This document shows, piece after piece, positions 22,549-45,036 of a DNA stretch of 64,000 bases. The notes beneath the pieces were generated by a model that searched no databases, had not been told where the DNA came from, and was given only the letters and a program-made list of their open reading frames with translations. Position 1 is the stretch's first letter. Each line of letters starts with the position of its first letter. Source of the DNA: Odobenus rosmarus divergens (Eukaryota > Chordata > Mammalia > Carnivora > Odobenidae); the NCBI RefSeq assembly GCF_000321225.1, contig NW_004450277.1, positions 2,162,234-2,226,233 on the forward strand, read 5' to 3'. Both the position numbers and the translations under genes were made by a program.

Positions 22549-23539
22549 TGTCTGATTTCTCATAATAACTTCAGTCATTTGGTTGAGGTGGTGTCTGCCA
22601 TTTTCTCCACTGTAAATAAAAAGTATCTTGTGAGGAGAAACTTTGAGTTTATATAATTAGTCTCATCAAACTTTCATCCACTAGTTTTAGCATCCCCTGA
22701 TGAATGAGTCCAGCCTTAAACAATCTCTATTCTGATGCTTGTCAAGTGACGATTTTTAAAATTCATTTGACATTTATTAATTGGCATTCTGCAGTAAGGA
22801 AGAGCCTTCTTTTCTCATTTGTTTATTCATTATAGATTTATGGATTCTTATTTTACTATTGAGTTATCTGTTGCTGTTACTAGCTTTAACACACGAATTG
22901 TGCAGAGGTGGCCAGCGGGACTCCCTTCACCATTGGCTTTCGTGTCCTGACAGGTCCCCCTCATTCTGAACATTTTTGCACTTTTTTGCTTTCTGGTCCA
23001 GCAAGATGTCTGGGTTTAGCTTTACATTTTCCAGCCCCAGCTTTGGAATCAGCCATTTTTCCAGGGAACTCAGGATCCTCGTAGTTCAGAATAGTGTACC
23101 TGTATACATCTATGTCTGTTTCTGTATTTGTCTGTCTTTACATACGTTCGTTCATAGTGATACCTTCAATTCCAGTCTCTTACTGTAGGGTTCATTCTAG
23201 CTTTACCCCTTTCCATATTTATAACTTGCTGCTCCAACAGTGAAAATCCTTGCTTGCATTATCTACTTTATATCTAATCATTTGCTCAGTTCAGAATAAA
23301 CATTTAATGGTTTCAGAATTGCCAGTCCCCTTCCACTGTGGAAAACAAATCTATTAAAAGGAGAGCTCACTGTTTATAGTTTATTTAGTTCTTGAGCGCA
23401 AGTGTACATAGTTAAAATAGCGGGTTCAAAAGTTACTTCGGGCTAGTTCCACACCTTCCCTCCTTCAGTGTGGTTATGTTAGTCATTTGAAATACTTTAA
23501 AATTTTCTGCTGATATCATAGTGCTTTCTCTTCTCAAGG

Positions 23540-24190
23540 CTCTGGGAAAATAGGCACTCTCTTACATTGCTGTTAGGAATACAAATCCATGCAACCTTTT
23601 TTGAGGGCGATTTGGCATTGTTAACAAAATTACGTTTGCATTTAACCTTTGACTCAGCATTTCTACTTCAGGAATTTACCCTGAAGACGCACCTTTAACA
23701 ATACAAAAGTAGAGGTTCATGAGGTTATTCAAGACAGTAGTTTTTTTATTTGTGAAATGTTAAAAGCCACCTAAATGCCAGTACATGGGGGAATGGGTGT
23801 GTGAATAAACTGTGGTACATCTGCATCATGGAATTTTATGCAGCTGAGAAGAGAATGAAGACTGTCTATGAAATGATTGAGTGATTTGCAGGATATATGG
23901 TTAAGTGAAAAAAGCAAGTGCGAAATACTGTGTATGGCATGCAATTTATTTGTCTGAGGATAAAAGGGAAATAAAATAGATGTGTATATAATCATTCATG
24001 CAGAAAGAACCCCAAGAAGAAACCGGAAACTAGTGAGATTGGTCACCCAATCATCCTAGGGGATGGGTAGGAACAGAGCACACAGTTGGGGGTAAGGTGG
24101 GAAGGAAAGGGATGGGGCAGTGTCAGTTCTTTGAGCATAACCTTTTGTATAGTTTTGGGCTTTTATAACCATGCTTTGTTTCTCACACTT
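23540..24190 (+). mobile_element. Old LINE-1 3' region, sense
   Basis: aataggcactctcttacatt, gaatttaccctgaagacgca, aataaactgtggtacatctg and catcatggaattttatgcag follow the L1M 3' end. Confidence 0.6.
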
Positions 24191-24743
24191 AAACATTAAG
24201 TAAGTAAAATAACAAAGACGAGTAAAAACCAAAATGGATTACAAACAGAAAAGATGAATCTAATGCTGTTAACGGTGATAGAATTCTTGATATGGTCAGA
24301 CACGTCAGTTTCAGTCTTCCTTCTGAAGGTCAGTCTGGGAGCCGTCCTTTCTCCTATTCCTGGTCTGTTTGTAGGGGGACCAACTGTCCTGAGGAATTTC
24401 CTGGGACACAGAACTGCTAGTGCTAAAACTGGGAAAGTCCCAGGCAAATTAGGGTGAGTTGGTTACCCTCTTTGACATACATCTGTTTTCCTGGGCTTTC
24501 CCTTTATCACCGCCTTGGGAATTCTTTCACCTGTCTCCTGTGATCGTTTCTCTCCTAGATCTTGTGTGTATATAATCTTTGTTTTAGTTTAGTTTGGTTT
24601 GTTGTTTATTGTTATTTGTGGAACAGATTCTCCAGTTACTTCCTGAGAACAAGTGCATAGGAGGTAAATGATTTGAAACCTTACATATCTTTATCCTGTG
24701 TTCCCTACTGGATTATTGGTTTGACTTAAGAATTTTAGAGGAG

Positions 24744-24850
24744 GGGCACCTGGCTGGCTCAATCAGAAGAGCATGCGACACAGTCTCGGGGACATGGGCT
24801 TGAGCACCATGTCGGGTGTAGAGATAACTTAAAACTTAAAAAAAAAAAAA
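24744..24850 (+). mobile_element. Short older CAN SINE variant
   Basis: gcacctggctggctcaatca, gtgtagagataacttaaaac, poly-A. The duplication aagaattttaga lies at 24728-24739 and 24851-24862. Confidence 0.88.
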
Positions 24851-24875
24851 AAGAATTTTAGAAAATACTACATTC

Positions 24876-25075
24876 TGGGTGCCAGGGTGGTGCAGTCAGT
24901 TAAACGTCCAACTCTTGGTTTTGGCTCAGGTCGTGATCTCAGAGGGTCATGAGATCAAGCCCCACGTCGGGCTCTGTGCTCAGCGAGGAGTCTGCTTGAG
25001 ACTCTCTCTCCCTCCCTCTGCCCCTCCCCACACCCACTGGCACATACTCTCTGTCAAATAAATAAATCTTAAAAA
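24876..25075 (+). mobile_element. CAN SINE
   Basis: Head gggtgccagggtggtgcagt, tail caaataaataaatcttaaaa. Confidence 0.9.
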
Positions 25076-26697
25076 AGTAAATAAAACATTCTCCAAAACT
25101 GTTCTTGAGAAGCATGATGCCATTCTCATTCCTTTGTGATATGTTCTCTCTGAATGGAAGATTTTAGGATCTCTTTTCAATTCTCTTTCTGAAATTTCAG
25201 GTGCAGTGCTGTGGAATGGGTCTTATTTTGCAGGGCATTTTGCCTTATTAAATCTGGAAACTCCGGTCTTTTCATTTTGGGAAAACATCTTGTATTTCTG
25301 TCTTTCCTGTTTTCTCTTCTTAGAATTTATGTTTGTTTGTTGTGAGACTTTCTTGATGCAAACCTATTTTCTTTTTCTTCTGAGTCAGTTCTTTGGGATA
25401 GAACCTATTTGTTGTTTCTAGGAGTTTTGTATCATTTTGTGTTTCTAGCAGATTGCTCACATTCACTGTGATATTCCTTTATTTTTTTTTTTTAAATAGC
25501 CTTCTGTACTTTTTGTTTTGGGACTATATCTCTTTGAGAACATTTACTGTGAAATCTTCATTATCTCTGTTTCCTTTCACGTCCTTTTGTTTTTGGTTGC
25601 TGTTTGATCTGACGGTTGTGCTCAAATATTTGGTGGCCCTTGATAGTCATTCACGGTGAGAGAACTGGCAGATTCTGTGCTTGTGGGCACTATTGTTGGA
25701 TGTGATAGAGAGTGGGGACCCAGATGCTTTTTTTGTTTTGTTTTGTTTTAAATGCCCTGGTCTCCACCGGAAGGTGTTTTCTCTTAGGCTGGTCACTTTT
25801 TCTGGGAAGATAAATCCTTTCCTTTCTTGCCAGCTAGCTGAGAGCAGTCTAGGGCTGGGGTTGCAGGGCTACCACCGTGAGGAGAGGTTTGGGAGCCGAA
25901 TTGGAGAAGGGAGCTGATGGCGTCACTGTTTTATACGTCATCTTTGACTTACTGCTCCTGTTTAGAGTGAAGCATCTCACTTCCTCCCCCATTCCTTGAG
26001 CTGTTGTCTTCTATTCTGGACCCTTTCTGGTTCAGTCCAGCCAGAATTAAATCTCCTATTTTCTTCTGAGGCTAGAGATGGATATTGCCTGATTGTTGGG
26101 GGACAGCGAGGAGACCTGAGGGGTCCAACTTCTGGCTCGGACTTCCAACAAGTTCTCCCGTTTTCATTCCTATGCCTCTCCTCTGTGGGCAGTGGTTCCT
26201 GGACCTTTAATCACTGGCCTCTTGGGGGTTTTACAGTACTAACTGGCCAGCTTTTTGGCTTTTCCCTCTGTAGCCTCAGACTTCAGCTTTCTTTTCCCTG
26301 CTGAGTCAGTTACTGCCTGTCTTCCTGTTATCCATCTTCTGTCTGTTGACATCTCTCATCTGCCTTTTCCTCCCCCTTTCCCTTTGTCCATTTATATCTT
26401 TATTATTCTCTTAGAGTCATTCTAAAGAGGCTTCAGGAGGATGCCAAGAATTGTGTCCATTTCGCCATGTTTAAATGGAAGCTCAGGCCTTTGTGCAAAG
26501 AAAGTGGGAAATGACTTTGACTTTCACACCTCCACACCAGACCCTACCCTACCTCTATCCCTTCACCTGCCACCCAGGCCTATGGCCCTTGTTCTTTCCC
26601 GGTAGCAAACACTGTCATTAATGTGTATCCTTCCTATTCATGTGGATCCATTAAAAACGAGCGGTCTGTTTGATTTATAGAAGTGTGTTTTTATTTA

Positions 26698-26865
26698 TTT
26701 ATTTATTTTTTAAAAGATTTTATTTATTCATAAGAGAGAGAGAGAGGCAGAGGGAGAAGCAGGCTTCCCGCAGAGCAGGGAGCCCGATGAGGGACTCGAT
26801 CCCAGGACCCTGATCATGACCTGAGCCGAAGGCAGACACTTAACCATCTGAGCCACCCAGGCGCC
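26698..26865 (-). mobile_element. CAN SINE
   Basis: aaaagattttatttattcat ... gccacccaggcgccc. The gtgtgtttttattt duplication flanks it. Confidence 0.92.
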
Positions 26866-26869
26866 CGTG

Positions 26870-27125
26870 TGTTTTTATTTCTTTCAGCTACTGTTTAATA
26901 GTGTATCATACCAATATACCTGATGTTATTTATCCAGTCCCCTATTATGGATGTTTAGTTTTTTTACTGTTACAAATACCACTGCAATTATCTCCTTTTA
27001 CTTTTGTAGTCTCCATGTGCAAATGTGTGTGAGTTTTTCCAGTGGACTATTTCCTTAACGTTTTAATGGGTAAATGGAGGTGATTTGGAGGCTTTCTTTG
27101 AGGCTTGAAGAAAACGTTTCATTAA
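26870..27125 (-). mobile_element. Old LINE-1 3' UTR fragment, antisense
   Basis: gctactgtttaatagtgtat, cccctattatggatgtttag and caaataccactgcaattatc resemble a reverse L1M 3' end. Confidence 0.45.
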
Positions 27126-27127
27126 TT

Positions 27128-27341
27128 TTTTTTTTTTAAAGGTTTTTATTTGAGAGAGAGAGCATGATCCAGGGGCAGAGGGAAGAACAGAGGGGGAGGG
27201 GAGAGAGGGGGAAGGAATCACAAGCAGACTCCATGCTGAGCGCAGAGCCCAATGCGAGGCCCCATCCCACAACCCTGAGATCATGACCTGAGCCGAAACC
27301 AAGAGTCGGATGCTTACCTCCCTGAGCCACCCAGGTGCCCC
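27128..27341 (-). mobile_element. CAN SINE
   Basis: Poly-T, aaaggtttttatttgagaga ... gccacccaggtgcccc. Confidence 0.9.
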
Positions 27342-27384
27342 TGCAATCATCATTTTTGACCACAATTTGGTTTGTCCTATACAG

Positions 27385-27905
27385 TTGAAGGTATGCCTCC
27401 CCTCACATTCAGTAATTCAGTAGGTATATGTCCTAGAGAAATTCTTGGATGTACAAGGAAGTTCATAATCCCATTGTTTGTAATAGCAAGACATAATCAA
27501 CATAGTGTAAGCAACGTAATATCCATCAGACAAAAGAATTGGTAAATAAATTGTGGTATATCTATAGAATGAATAATAGCAATGAAAAGGACTAAGTGCT
27601 GTATATCAATATATTGGGTGGCCAGGAACACAGAATTGTATGAACAGCAAGTCTCAGAAGGGTACCTACAGTATGCTATTGATACAAAGCTAATTCAAAA
27701 GCATGTAAAATTTAAAAATATATAAGGAGATATATAATTGAACCATTATGAAAAATACGACTCAAACACAAAACTCAGAAAACTGGTTACCTGGGGAGAA
27801 AGGAGGACAGAATCAAAAGGGGCAACTAGGAGGATTGATGGGATTGGTAATGTTGTATTTATTAAGGTGGGTTTTTATTGTTTTTTATCCTTTATGTGTT
27901 TTTGT
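27385..27905 (+). mobile_element. Old LINE-1 fragment, sense
   Basis: cctagagaaattcttggatg, cccattgtttgtaatagcaa and taaattgtggtatatctata follow the L1M 3' region. Confidence 0.55.
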
Positions 27906-27939
27906 TGTGTTTTTTTTAAGTTATTTTTGGGGGTTTTAT

Positions 27940-28130
27940 TTTTTAGTTAAATTTAAGTAGTTAACATATAGTGTATTATTAGTTTCAGAGGTATAGTTCA
28001 GTGATTCATCAGTCTTATAGAGCACCCAGTGCTCATTACATCATGTTCCTTCCTTAATGTCCATCACCCAGTTACCGCCCCCCGCCCAGCAACCCTCTGT
28101 TCATTTCCTAGGTCATTAATATATTTTTAC
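27940..28130 (-). mobile_element. LINE-1 3' end, antisense, carnivore type
   Basis: aagtagttaacatatagtgt, tagttcagtgattcatcagt and tccttaatgtccatcaccca match the L1 3' ends at 6420 and 48762. It is strongly 5'-truncated. Confidence 0.8.
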
Positions 28131-28255
28131 ATTTTATTTTATCCTGTGATGAGAAAAGTAGAATTATAAACTTCCAGATCTTTTCAAAAATTTTACTGAG
28201 AGACATGCTTTTTCAACAGTCCATAATCTCAACAATTCTGAAATCTAAAATATAT

Positions 28256-28447
28256 TTTTTAAAGATTTATTTATTTATTTGAGAGAGTGCTCATGCGTGC
28301 TGGGGGAGGAGCTGGAGAGGGAGTAAGAAAGCAGCAGACTCCCTTCTGAGCACAGAACCTAACTTGGGGTTCCATCCCATAACCCTGAGATCATGGCCTG
28401 AGCTGAAACCAAGAGTCAGAGGCCCAGACTGAGCCACTCAGGTGCCC
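28256..28447 (-). mobile_element. CAN SINE, diverged
   Basis: aaagatttatttatttattt ... gccactcaggtgcccc. The aaatctaaaatat duplication flanks it. Confidence 0.9.
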
Positions 28448-28687
28448 CTAAAATCTAAAATATTTTGAGAAGTGAAAATTTTTTTTCCTAACTCATTTGG
28501 CAGTAAAACCTGTCTTGTCTAAACTCATTTGGTGGCAAAGCTCTGATCCAGATTGACAAGGCTATTTATTTTAGTTGGTATATGCATACGTGTTATTTCA
28601 AAAAATATTAACGTGTGTTTAATACATGATATATCAAAATTATATGCACTGTATTACTACCCCCAAATTCAAGAGATCCTGAATTCT

Positions 28688-28854
28688 ATTTTTTTGAAAA
28701 GATTTTTATTTATTTGAGAGAGAGAGAATGAGAGAGAGCACGAGAGGGGGAAGGGTCAGAGGGAGAAGGAGACTCCCCGCTGAGCAGGGAGCCTGATGTG
28801 GGACTCGATCCCAGGATTCTGGGATCATGACCTGACTGAGCACCCAGGCGCCCC
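28688..28854 (-). mobile_element. CAN SINE with small internal deletion
   Basis: tttgaaaagatttttattta ... gactgagcacccaggcgcccc. The duplication agaRatcctgaattct flanks it (about 28671-28686 and 28855-28872). The usual 'aaggcagacgcttaacc' segment is missing. Confidence 0.92.
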
Positions 28855-29429
28855 AAGAAATCCTGAATTCTAAAGCACATCTAGATCCAAGGGTTTCAGG
28901 GGAGGGGTCATAGACCCCTGTGGTCATGTCACCATTGACTAGAAGCTTTGCAGTGGTGGGTGGCAAATCATAGATGAGAATTTGTTTTATTTCTGATTGA
29001 TGGAAGCTTTTTTGTCTTTAAGAACTCAATTTTTTTCTCTTTAAACTGTATTCGAGGAGTGTGTTCATTTTTAAAATAACAGCTCTTTTCTTTCTTTGAC
29101 AGCTATAATATCGAAACTGCTTGTGATAATGCAAGTGGAGTTCAAATTCAATAGAACCTTTTTTTACGTTAAGTATTTTTAAAAATGATGAAGTCTTTTC
29201 TCAAGCATACACAGAGGTTGCTTTGCTTAGTTTTAATTCCTCTCTAGGATTCATATAACAAAATAAAACATCACTAATGGACCATTTTTCTTCCATTGTC
29301 CAAAGCTGAAGTTTACCTTTGAAGCTGTAAACTTTCTGTGCACATTAATAGTTTTTATGTGATTTTTACAGATTCTGGTTAAATTCATTCATGTTTTCAG
29401 AACTGTCAGTTAAATTCAGTAAGACATTT

Positions 29430-30135
29430 TTAACCCAGCTTTATTGGGATGGAACTCACAGAAAGTGTACAGTTCAGTGGCTATTAGTGTATTCATAAAG
29501 TCATGCGGCCATCACCATTGTCTGATCCCAGAACGTTTTCGTCACTCCAAAAAGAAACCCCATATCCTGTAGTGATTGGTTTCTGTTCTTCTTTTGTCCT
29601 GTTCTCTATTTGCTCAATTACTAGAGCTTTCTAAAAAAGCAGGTCCTCCCCTTTTCTTACTCTTTTTTCAAGAGTGTCTTGGCTCTTGTGGCCCTTTGCA
29701 GAGTCAAGTTGTATTTAAAAAAATTATGTTTCATTGAAATTTTACTGAATTTACAAATAATTTTGGGGATAGTTGGCATCTTTACAATGTTGAGTTTTTC
29801 TTAATATAGAAGATGGTGTGGCTCTCTGTTTAAGTTTTAAACCTTTCTCTATAAAGTTTTATTTTCTTCATAAGATTGTATTTCTTTTGTGAAACTTGTT
29901 CTTGAGTATCATATTCTTATAAATTACATTTTCTAATTGGTGATGTTATTGCTGAGTTTTTAATGTACTCTTGAATCTCACAACCTCGCTGAATTTCTTA
30001 CTAGGTCTGAATCTTTTGGCTCTTCAATTATACTGCCTGGAAACTAGAACAGTCTTTCTCTTTTAATCTCTTTTTTTAAAATAAGTATTGCTAGGAATTC
30101 TAGTATACTGTTGAGTGGTCGGCATGCTCTTAGTT
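29430..30135 (-). mobile_element. Old LINE-1, antisense
   Basis: aacccagctttattgggatg, cggccatcaccattgtctga and ttggggatagttggcatctt are a reverse L1M 3' UTR and ORF2. Confidence 0.6.
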
Positions 30136-30326
30136 TTTAATAATTTATATTCAACAGCTCTCAGATCAGCCTTCCCTAAGAAGCCATACCCATTTCTTGT
30201 TCAGGAAGTGTTTATCAGATCTACAAAGAAAGAAAAGGCATACCTGGGATTTGTTTATCTGTTTTTCCAGTTCAGAACCTAATCTCGGGCAGTTGAAATT
30301 TCGTCAGTTGAAATTTTAGTGTTCTA

Positions 30327-30517
30327 GGGGTGCCTGGGTGGCTCAGTTGCTTAAGCGACTGTCTTTGGCTCAGGTCATGATCCTGGAGTCCCGGGATCGA
30401 GTCCCGCATCGGGGTCCCTGCTGAGCAGGGAGTCTGCATCTCCCTCTGACCCTCCCCTCTCTCATGCTCTATCTCATTGTCTCTCTCAAATAAATAAATA
30501 AAATAGTTAAAAAAGTG
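30327..30517 (+). mobile_element. CAN SINE
   Basis: Head ggtgcctgggtggctcagtt, tail aaataaataaataaaatagt. The duplication aaattttagtgttcta flanks it. Confidence 0.93.
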
Positions 30518-30613
30518 AAAAAAGAAATTTTAGTGTTCTATTTTATTCATGTTTGGGGCTTGTTATATTCACAGTGCCTTTTATTTATTTGTTTATTTTT
30601 AAATATCTGACTT

Positions 30614-30780
30614 GGGGGGCACCTGGGTGGCTCATTTAAGCGTCTTCCTTCTGCCTTAGGCTCAAGTCATGATCCTGGGGTCCTGGTATCGAGCCCCATG
30701 CCTCTCCTGCCTGCCGCTCCCCACTTGTGCTCTCTCTCTCTCTGTTGAATAAATAAAATCTTTTAAAAAATTCTATTTTA
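30614..30780 (+). mobile_element. CAN SINE, internally shortened
   Basis: Head ggggcacctgggtggctcat, ending aataaaatcttttaaaaaat. It is flanked by copies of atctgactt. Confidence 0.88.
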
Positions 30781-30798
30781 AAAAAATAAATCTGACTT

Positions 30799-30904
30799 CG
30801 GATGCCTAGCTGGCTCAGTCAGTAGAACATGTGACTTTTTGATCTTGGGATTGTAAATTTGAGACCCATGTTGGGTGTAGAGATTACTTAAAAATAAAAT
30901 CTTT
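30799..30904 (+). mobile_element. Short older CAN SINE variant
   Basis: gatgcctagctggctcagtc, gtgtagagattacttaaaaa, A-rich end. Copies of aaataWatctgactt lie on both sides. Confidence 0.85.
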
Positions 30905-31189
30905 AAAAAAATATCTGACTTAGGGGAAAATATTCAGGTTTATTTATTTATTAGTAGTAGTATTTTCATCATTAGCTACAGTTGCCTTGCCAAACTAATA
31001 TACTTCGTGTATTTTAAGAACACTTATTTGTGTTAGGAGGTGAATTTGGGTAAAAAGTATAGGCAAGTATTCTTTGTGCTGCTTTTACTCTTCCGGCTTT
31101 TCTATAAATACAAAATTATTTCCAAAGAAAGTGTTTAAAATGTATTTGTTTGTAAAAGTAACACATGCCCATGATCAGTATTTAAAAGG

Positions 31190-32000
31190 ATCCAGAACAA
31201 AGAACTCCTGCAACTATAATAAAAAGACAAATGACTCAATTTAAAGATGCGTAAAAGACTTGGACACTTCAAAAAGGAAGATAAGAGAATGGCCAGTAAG
31301 CATATAAAAAAGTGCTCAATATCTTTAGTCATCAGAAAAATGAAAAATAAAACCCCCGTGAGGTACCTAACTGCATCTGCTAGCATGGCTTAAAGTAAGA
31401 TTGACAACACCATATGATGAGGATTTGAAGCATCTGGAACTCCATACAGTGCTGCTGGGAGTGGAAATCTTTGGAAATGTCTGGAAGTTGTTTTCTTGTT
31501 TGTTTTAACTAAGCATTCATTCATCCCAAACCCAGCAATTCTGTTCCTAAATATTTACACATGAGAGATGAAAACCAGAAAAAGGTGTCTGCAAGAATGT
31601 TCATAGTAGCTTTGTATTCATAATAGCCCAAATCTGGAAATAATACAGATGTCCTCCAATAGGAGACTAGGTAAGCACATGGTTATCTATATGAATACTA
31701 CGCTGTAGTAATGGATAATGGACTACTGATGCCTGCAGCAACAGGGATGAATTTCATCAACATTAGACTGACCCAAGAGTATAGACTGTATGATTCCATT
31801 TCCATGAAGGCCATGAATAGGCAAAAGTGATTTTCCGTGATAGAGGTAAGAACAATCGTCTCAGTGGGGTGGGAGGGCATTGTAGAGTCGGGGTTGACTA
31901 GGAATGGGCACAGAGGGGCCTTTTAGGGATGTTGGACATGTTCTGTATCTTGATAAGCATTTGTCAAACTCATCAGAGTTTTACTCTATGTAAGTTATAC
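31190..32000 (+). mobile_element. Old LINE-1 3' part, sense
   Basis: agaatggccagtaagcatat, aaaaagtgctcaatatcttt and aagaatgttcatagtagctt follow L1 ORF2/3' UTR in + orientation. Confidence 0.65.
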
Positions 32001-32214
32001 TTCATTTTCAAAAGTAAGCAAAAGGACACAAGGGTTATACATTGATCCAAGGGCATTCCCCTGTATAAGTGCAATGTATATCACACTTAGGAAATTCAAC
32101 ATTATTGCAACCCTTCTGTATCTACTATGCAGTCACATTTAAATACCCCAGTATTGTCTTTCATTAACATTTTAAATCCGGTTTCAGCAAAGGATCACTC
32201 ATTACCTGTTAATT

Positions 32215-32750
<536 letters not shown>

Positions 32751-33504
32751 GAAAAAACGTTTCTTGATAGAAAATATCCTTGCAAAAAAATTAAAGTCTT
32801 GAGTCTGAGAGCATATTATCTGATGCCTATAATTCTCAGTAGCCCATGTCATTGTTTTTTTCAGATGGCTACAGTTAATGTTTGGAAATTTATGATATCA
32901 GATGTCTGAAGTTTACATGGAGAGATTAAGGATCTTTAAAAAGGCAGAATTAGAATTGCAAATCTTGCTTTCATTTTCTTAAATGTTTTGTTTTGTTTGC
33001 TTTTTACTGAAAATACATGGCTTTGGAAATTTGGGGTAGTAGTTTGAATTGCAAACAAGTGGGCAGTATTTCTGTTTAATAATGAGATTTGTAATCAACA
33101 CTAGGTTCCCCTAGACTGGGACCTAGAGGAAGGAAATTCGCTTTTAGTGACTTAGCTGTCAAAGAAGGATTTAGCATTATAATTTTTTAAATGTCATATT
33201 TTTGATCACAAAAAACAATACATGTTAATTGTAGAAAATACCACAAATCAAAAAGAAAGTCCTCAAAACTCTGCCACCTAGAGGTGCGACGGCTAACACA
33301 CGCGAGGAGTGTCTCTTGTCTTTTGTCTGCACACACATGCTCACATGCTATTTCTTTTTAAATAGATGATGTAATCATAACATGTAAATTTAACTGCTTA
33401 ATTCACTTGGTGCGTCATCAGCATTTCTCATTAAATATTCTACAGTTTTACTTCAAATAACTGTCCACAGTAGTGTTCCTTGCTGGAAATTCTGGAATTG
33501 TTTT

Positions 33505-34690
33505 TTGCTTTAAAACTTTTTTATTGTAAAAATGTAAAAGACGTGCAACATAAATGTTCAGCTTAATAAATGTCATAAAGTAAACACCCTCGTACCTGCC
33601 ACTCAGATCAAGTCTTGGAGTGTGGCTGGCAGCCAGCAGCCCCCAGTACACTTTCCCACTCACAGCTCCCTTCCCCTTAAAGGTAGCTGCTGTTCTGTTT
33701 CGAAGTTCTTTTCTTGCATTATCTTTATTGAGTCCCAGCTGTGTGTGCATCCCCAACAGTGTAGTGTAGTTTTGCCTGTTTTTGAACTTCTTACAGAGGG
33801 AGTCATTATAGTATGCATTCTTTTGTGTCTGACTTCTTTCATTCAACATTTTGTTTTTCAGATTCACCTATATTGTATAGTTCATTCTTTATTGTATGCT
33901 ACCATATTTTGATTCTACTGATGGTGGGCACTTTGGCTGTGTACAGCGCAGGTTTTACAGATGTCGCTGCCGTGAACACTGGATGTGCTTCATGGTGTGT
34001 GTGTGTGCACGCGCACATATATTTCTCTAGGGAATCCAAATGTAGGACTGACATTGCTGGGTTGTAGGATAATGTGGCAGATAATGCCAAACTATTCTCA
34101 AATGGTTGGATCCATTTTCAGTGTACCTGTTTCTCATTCTCAGCACTACTTGGTATTGTTAAACTTTAATTTTAGCCATTCTTATGGATGTGGTGATTTC
34201 TCCTTGTGGCTTAATTTGCATTATAATGTCTTCCTTACTGTTAGTGAAGTTAAACAGGTTTATGTGTGAGTATCGGCCATTTCGATATCCTGTTTGGTGC
34301 AGTGCTTAATTCATAGTCTTTTGCCTATTCTTTTCCTGGGTTTCCTTTTTCTTACTGATTTATGTAATTTAGATACAAGATCTTTATCGGTTATATGAGT
34401 TGCAGATACCTTCTCCAACTTTCAGTAGCTTGTCCTTTTTATTCCATTAATGGTGTCTTGTGCAGAACAGAGGATCTTAATTTTAATGTAGTTCCATTGA
34501 TTGACTTTCTCCTTTTAGGGATTAATGCTTTTCATGTCCTGTGTAAGTCTTAGAAATGGAAGTGTTGGGTTAAGAGGTTTTTAGATTTTCACTTACAGTG
34601 TACTCTGCCACTCTGCATGAACCTTTTGAGACCATTTTCACTCTCACCGACAGTGTGGGCGTGATGCCCCCACCCTTGCCAGAACTGGAG
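33505..34690 (-). mobile_element. Old LINE-1, antisense, diverged
   Basis: tttcattcaacattttgttt, atgtaggactgacattgctg and aagatctttatcggttatat resemble a reverse L1M 3' half. The last 130 bp are uncertain. Confidence 0.55.
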
Positions 34691-35399
34691 TTCTTTGTCT
34701 ATTCATTAATGAGTATTGTATTTTAGTTTGCTCCTGAGACTCGAAGAACGAGTTTGTTGCATCATTCTGTGCACACGGCAGCCACTAAGCATATTTCCAA
34801 GGTTAATACTAAAAATATTCTTTAGCTTTTGATTCTGAGGAACAGTTACAGTGGTGGGAAAAGAGGTAAAGATCTAAAAAGCCATTTTCTTTTTATTAAT
34901 TTAAATCAGCATGATTTGGGCTTAAATTAATGACAGTAAATTGATGAAGATTTAATATAGTGGATCATGGGACCCATGAAATTGATGAGTTAGAATTTTG
35001 TAGATTTCCTTTATAAATTCCTGGTGTGTTTGTAAGAGGTAGAATCATGACTTTAACAACTCTTCTTTACACACTTTATTAAAGAAGACATCCTTACCCT
35101 GACTTATCTCTGCTTCTCCTCTCCCAGCCCCCAGTATTCATTCAGAGTTCTTTCTGATTGTGAAGTGGGAGGTGGCCCCTTGGTTTTGCCTGGGAATGAG
35201 TGGAGTTGAACTCAGACTGCCACAGAGCCCATTGAAAGGAGCCTCCATTAGGAGATGAAATCTGGAGTGGCGCTCTCCTCCGCTCTCCTGCGCTCTTGCC
35301 TGCTTTCCTCCATCTTCCAGTTTAGGTCGCCGGCACTTTCCCAGGCCTCGCAGACAGAATCTTAGTCCCTCAGCACAGTGTCTCACCATCTGCCCGGCT

Positions 35400-35840
35400 G
35401 TTTACTCTTGACCCTCATGCACCTAGTCCCCCTGCTGAAATCTGCAGTTGCCTTGCATTTGGAATGTTCTTTCACATTTGCTCATCCCATTATCTAGAAC
35501 TCCCTCCTGTCTGCTATTGCCAAGCCATCCACCTGCTAGCTGACTTCTTTTAAAACTCAGCTTAAGCAGCACATCTCCTTGCAGGCCTTAGCTCCATGCC
35601 CTCGTTCCTCCAGCTCACTGAGTTAGTTGCCCCCTCTTCCGGACTGCCACAGCTCTCTCTCTGCCTCTGTTGCTGTGCTTTGTATTGTAAGAAATTTGAT
35701 TTCCTTTCTTACTCAGTTGAACTCCTTGGGGGCAGGGCCCCGATTCCCCCTTCTTCTGCCCCTCCTGCCCCCGCCCCCGGAACTAGCATGTTGTAGCTTA
35801 TAGGAGGTGCCCCATAAATATTTACTGAGTGGACTGAATG
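35400..35840 (+). mobile_element. L2 LINE 3' end, sense
   Basis: aaaactcagcttaagcagca, ccttgcaggccttagctcc, ctccttgggggcagggcccc and ccataaatatttactgagtg follow the L2 3' terminus. Confidence 0.6.
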
Positions 35841-36032
35841 CGAAATTATATCTAACTTTTGTGATGTACATACGAAAAGAACTTGCGGAGAAAGAGGTCA
35901 GTTAGAAAGGGTTAGGAACTTACCAGTATTCTAAATCTCTCTTCTCCTAAAGCAGTGCACGTTTAGGAGTGACTGCTGTGCCTGTAGGATCTGTCGGGTT
36001 TTGCTCACCTGAGTTGTGCCTTGCTGTCACAG

Positions 36033-45030
<8,998 letters not shown>

Positions 45031-45032
<2 letters not shown>

Positions 45033-45036
45033 TAAA
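45031..45036 (+). terminator. ASXL1: Possible stop-proximal poly(A) signal of ASXL1
   Basis: AATAAA overlaps the last two bases of the TAA stop codon (agaTAATAAAtt). A GT/T-rich stretch (gttgtatatttagtgtgcg) begins about 18 bases after the hexamer. Use of this site is not shown by sequence. Confidence 0.35.
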
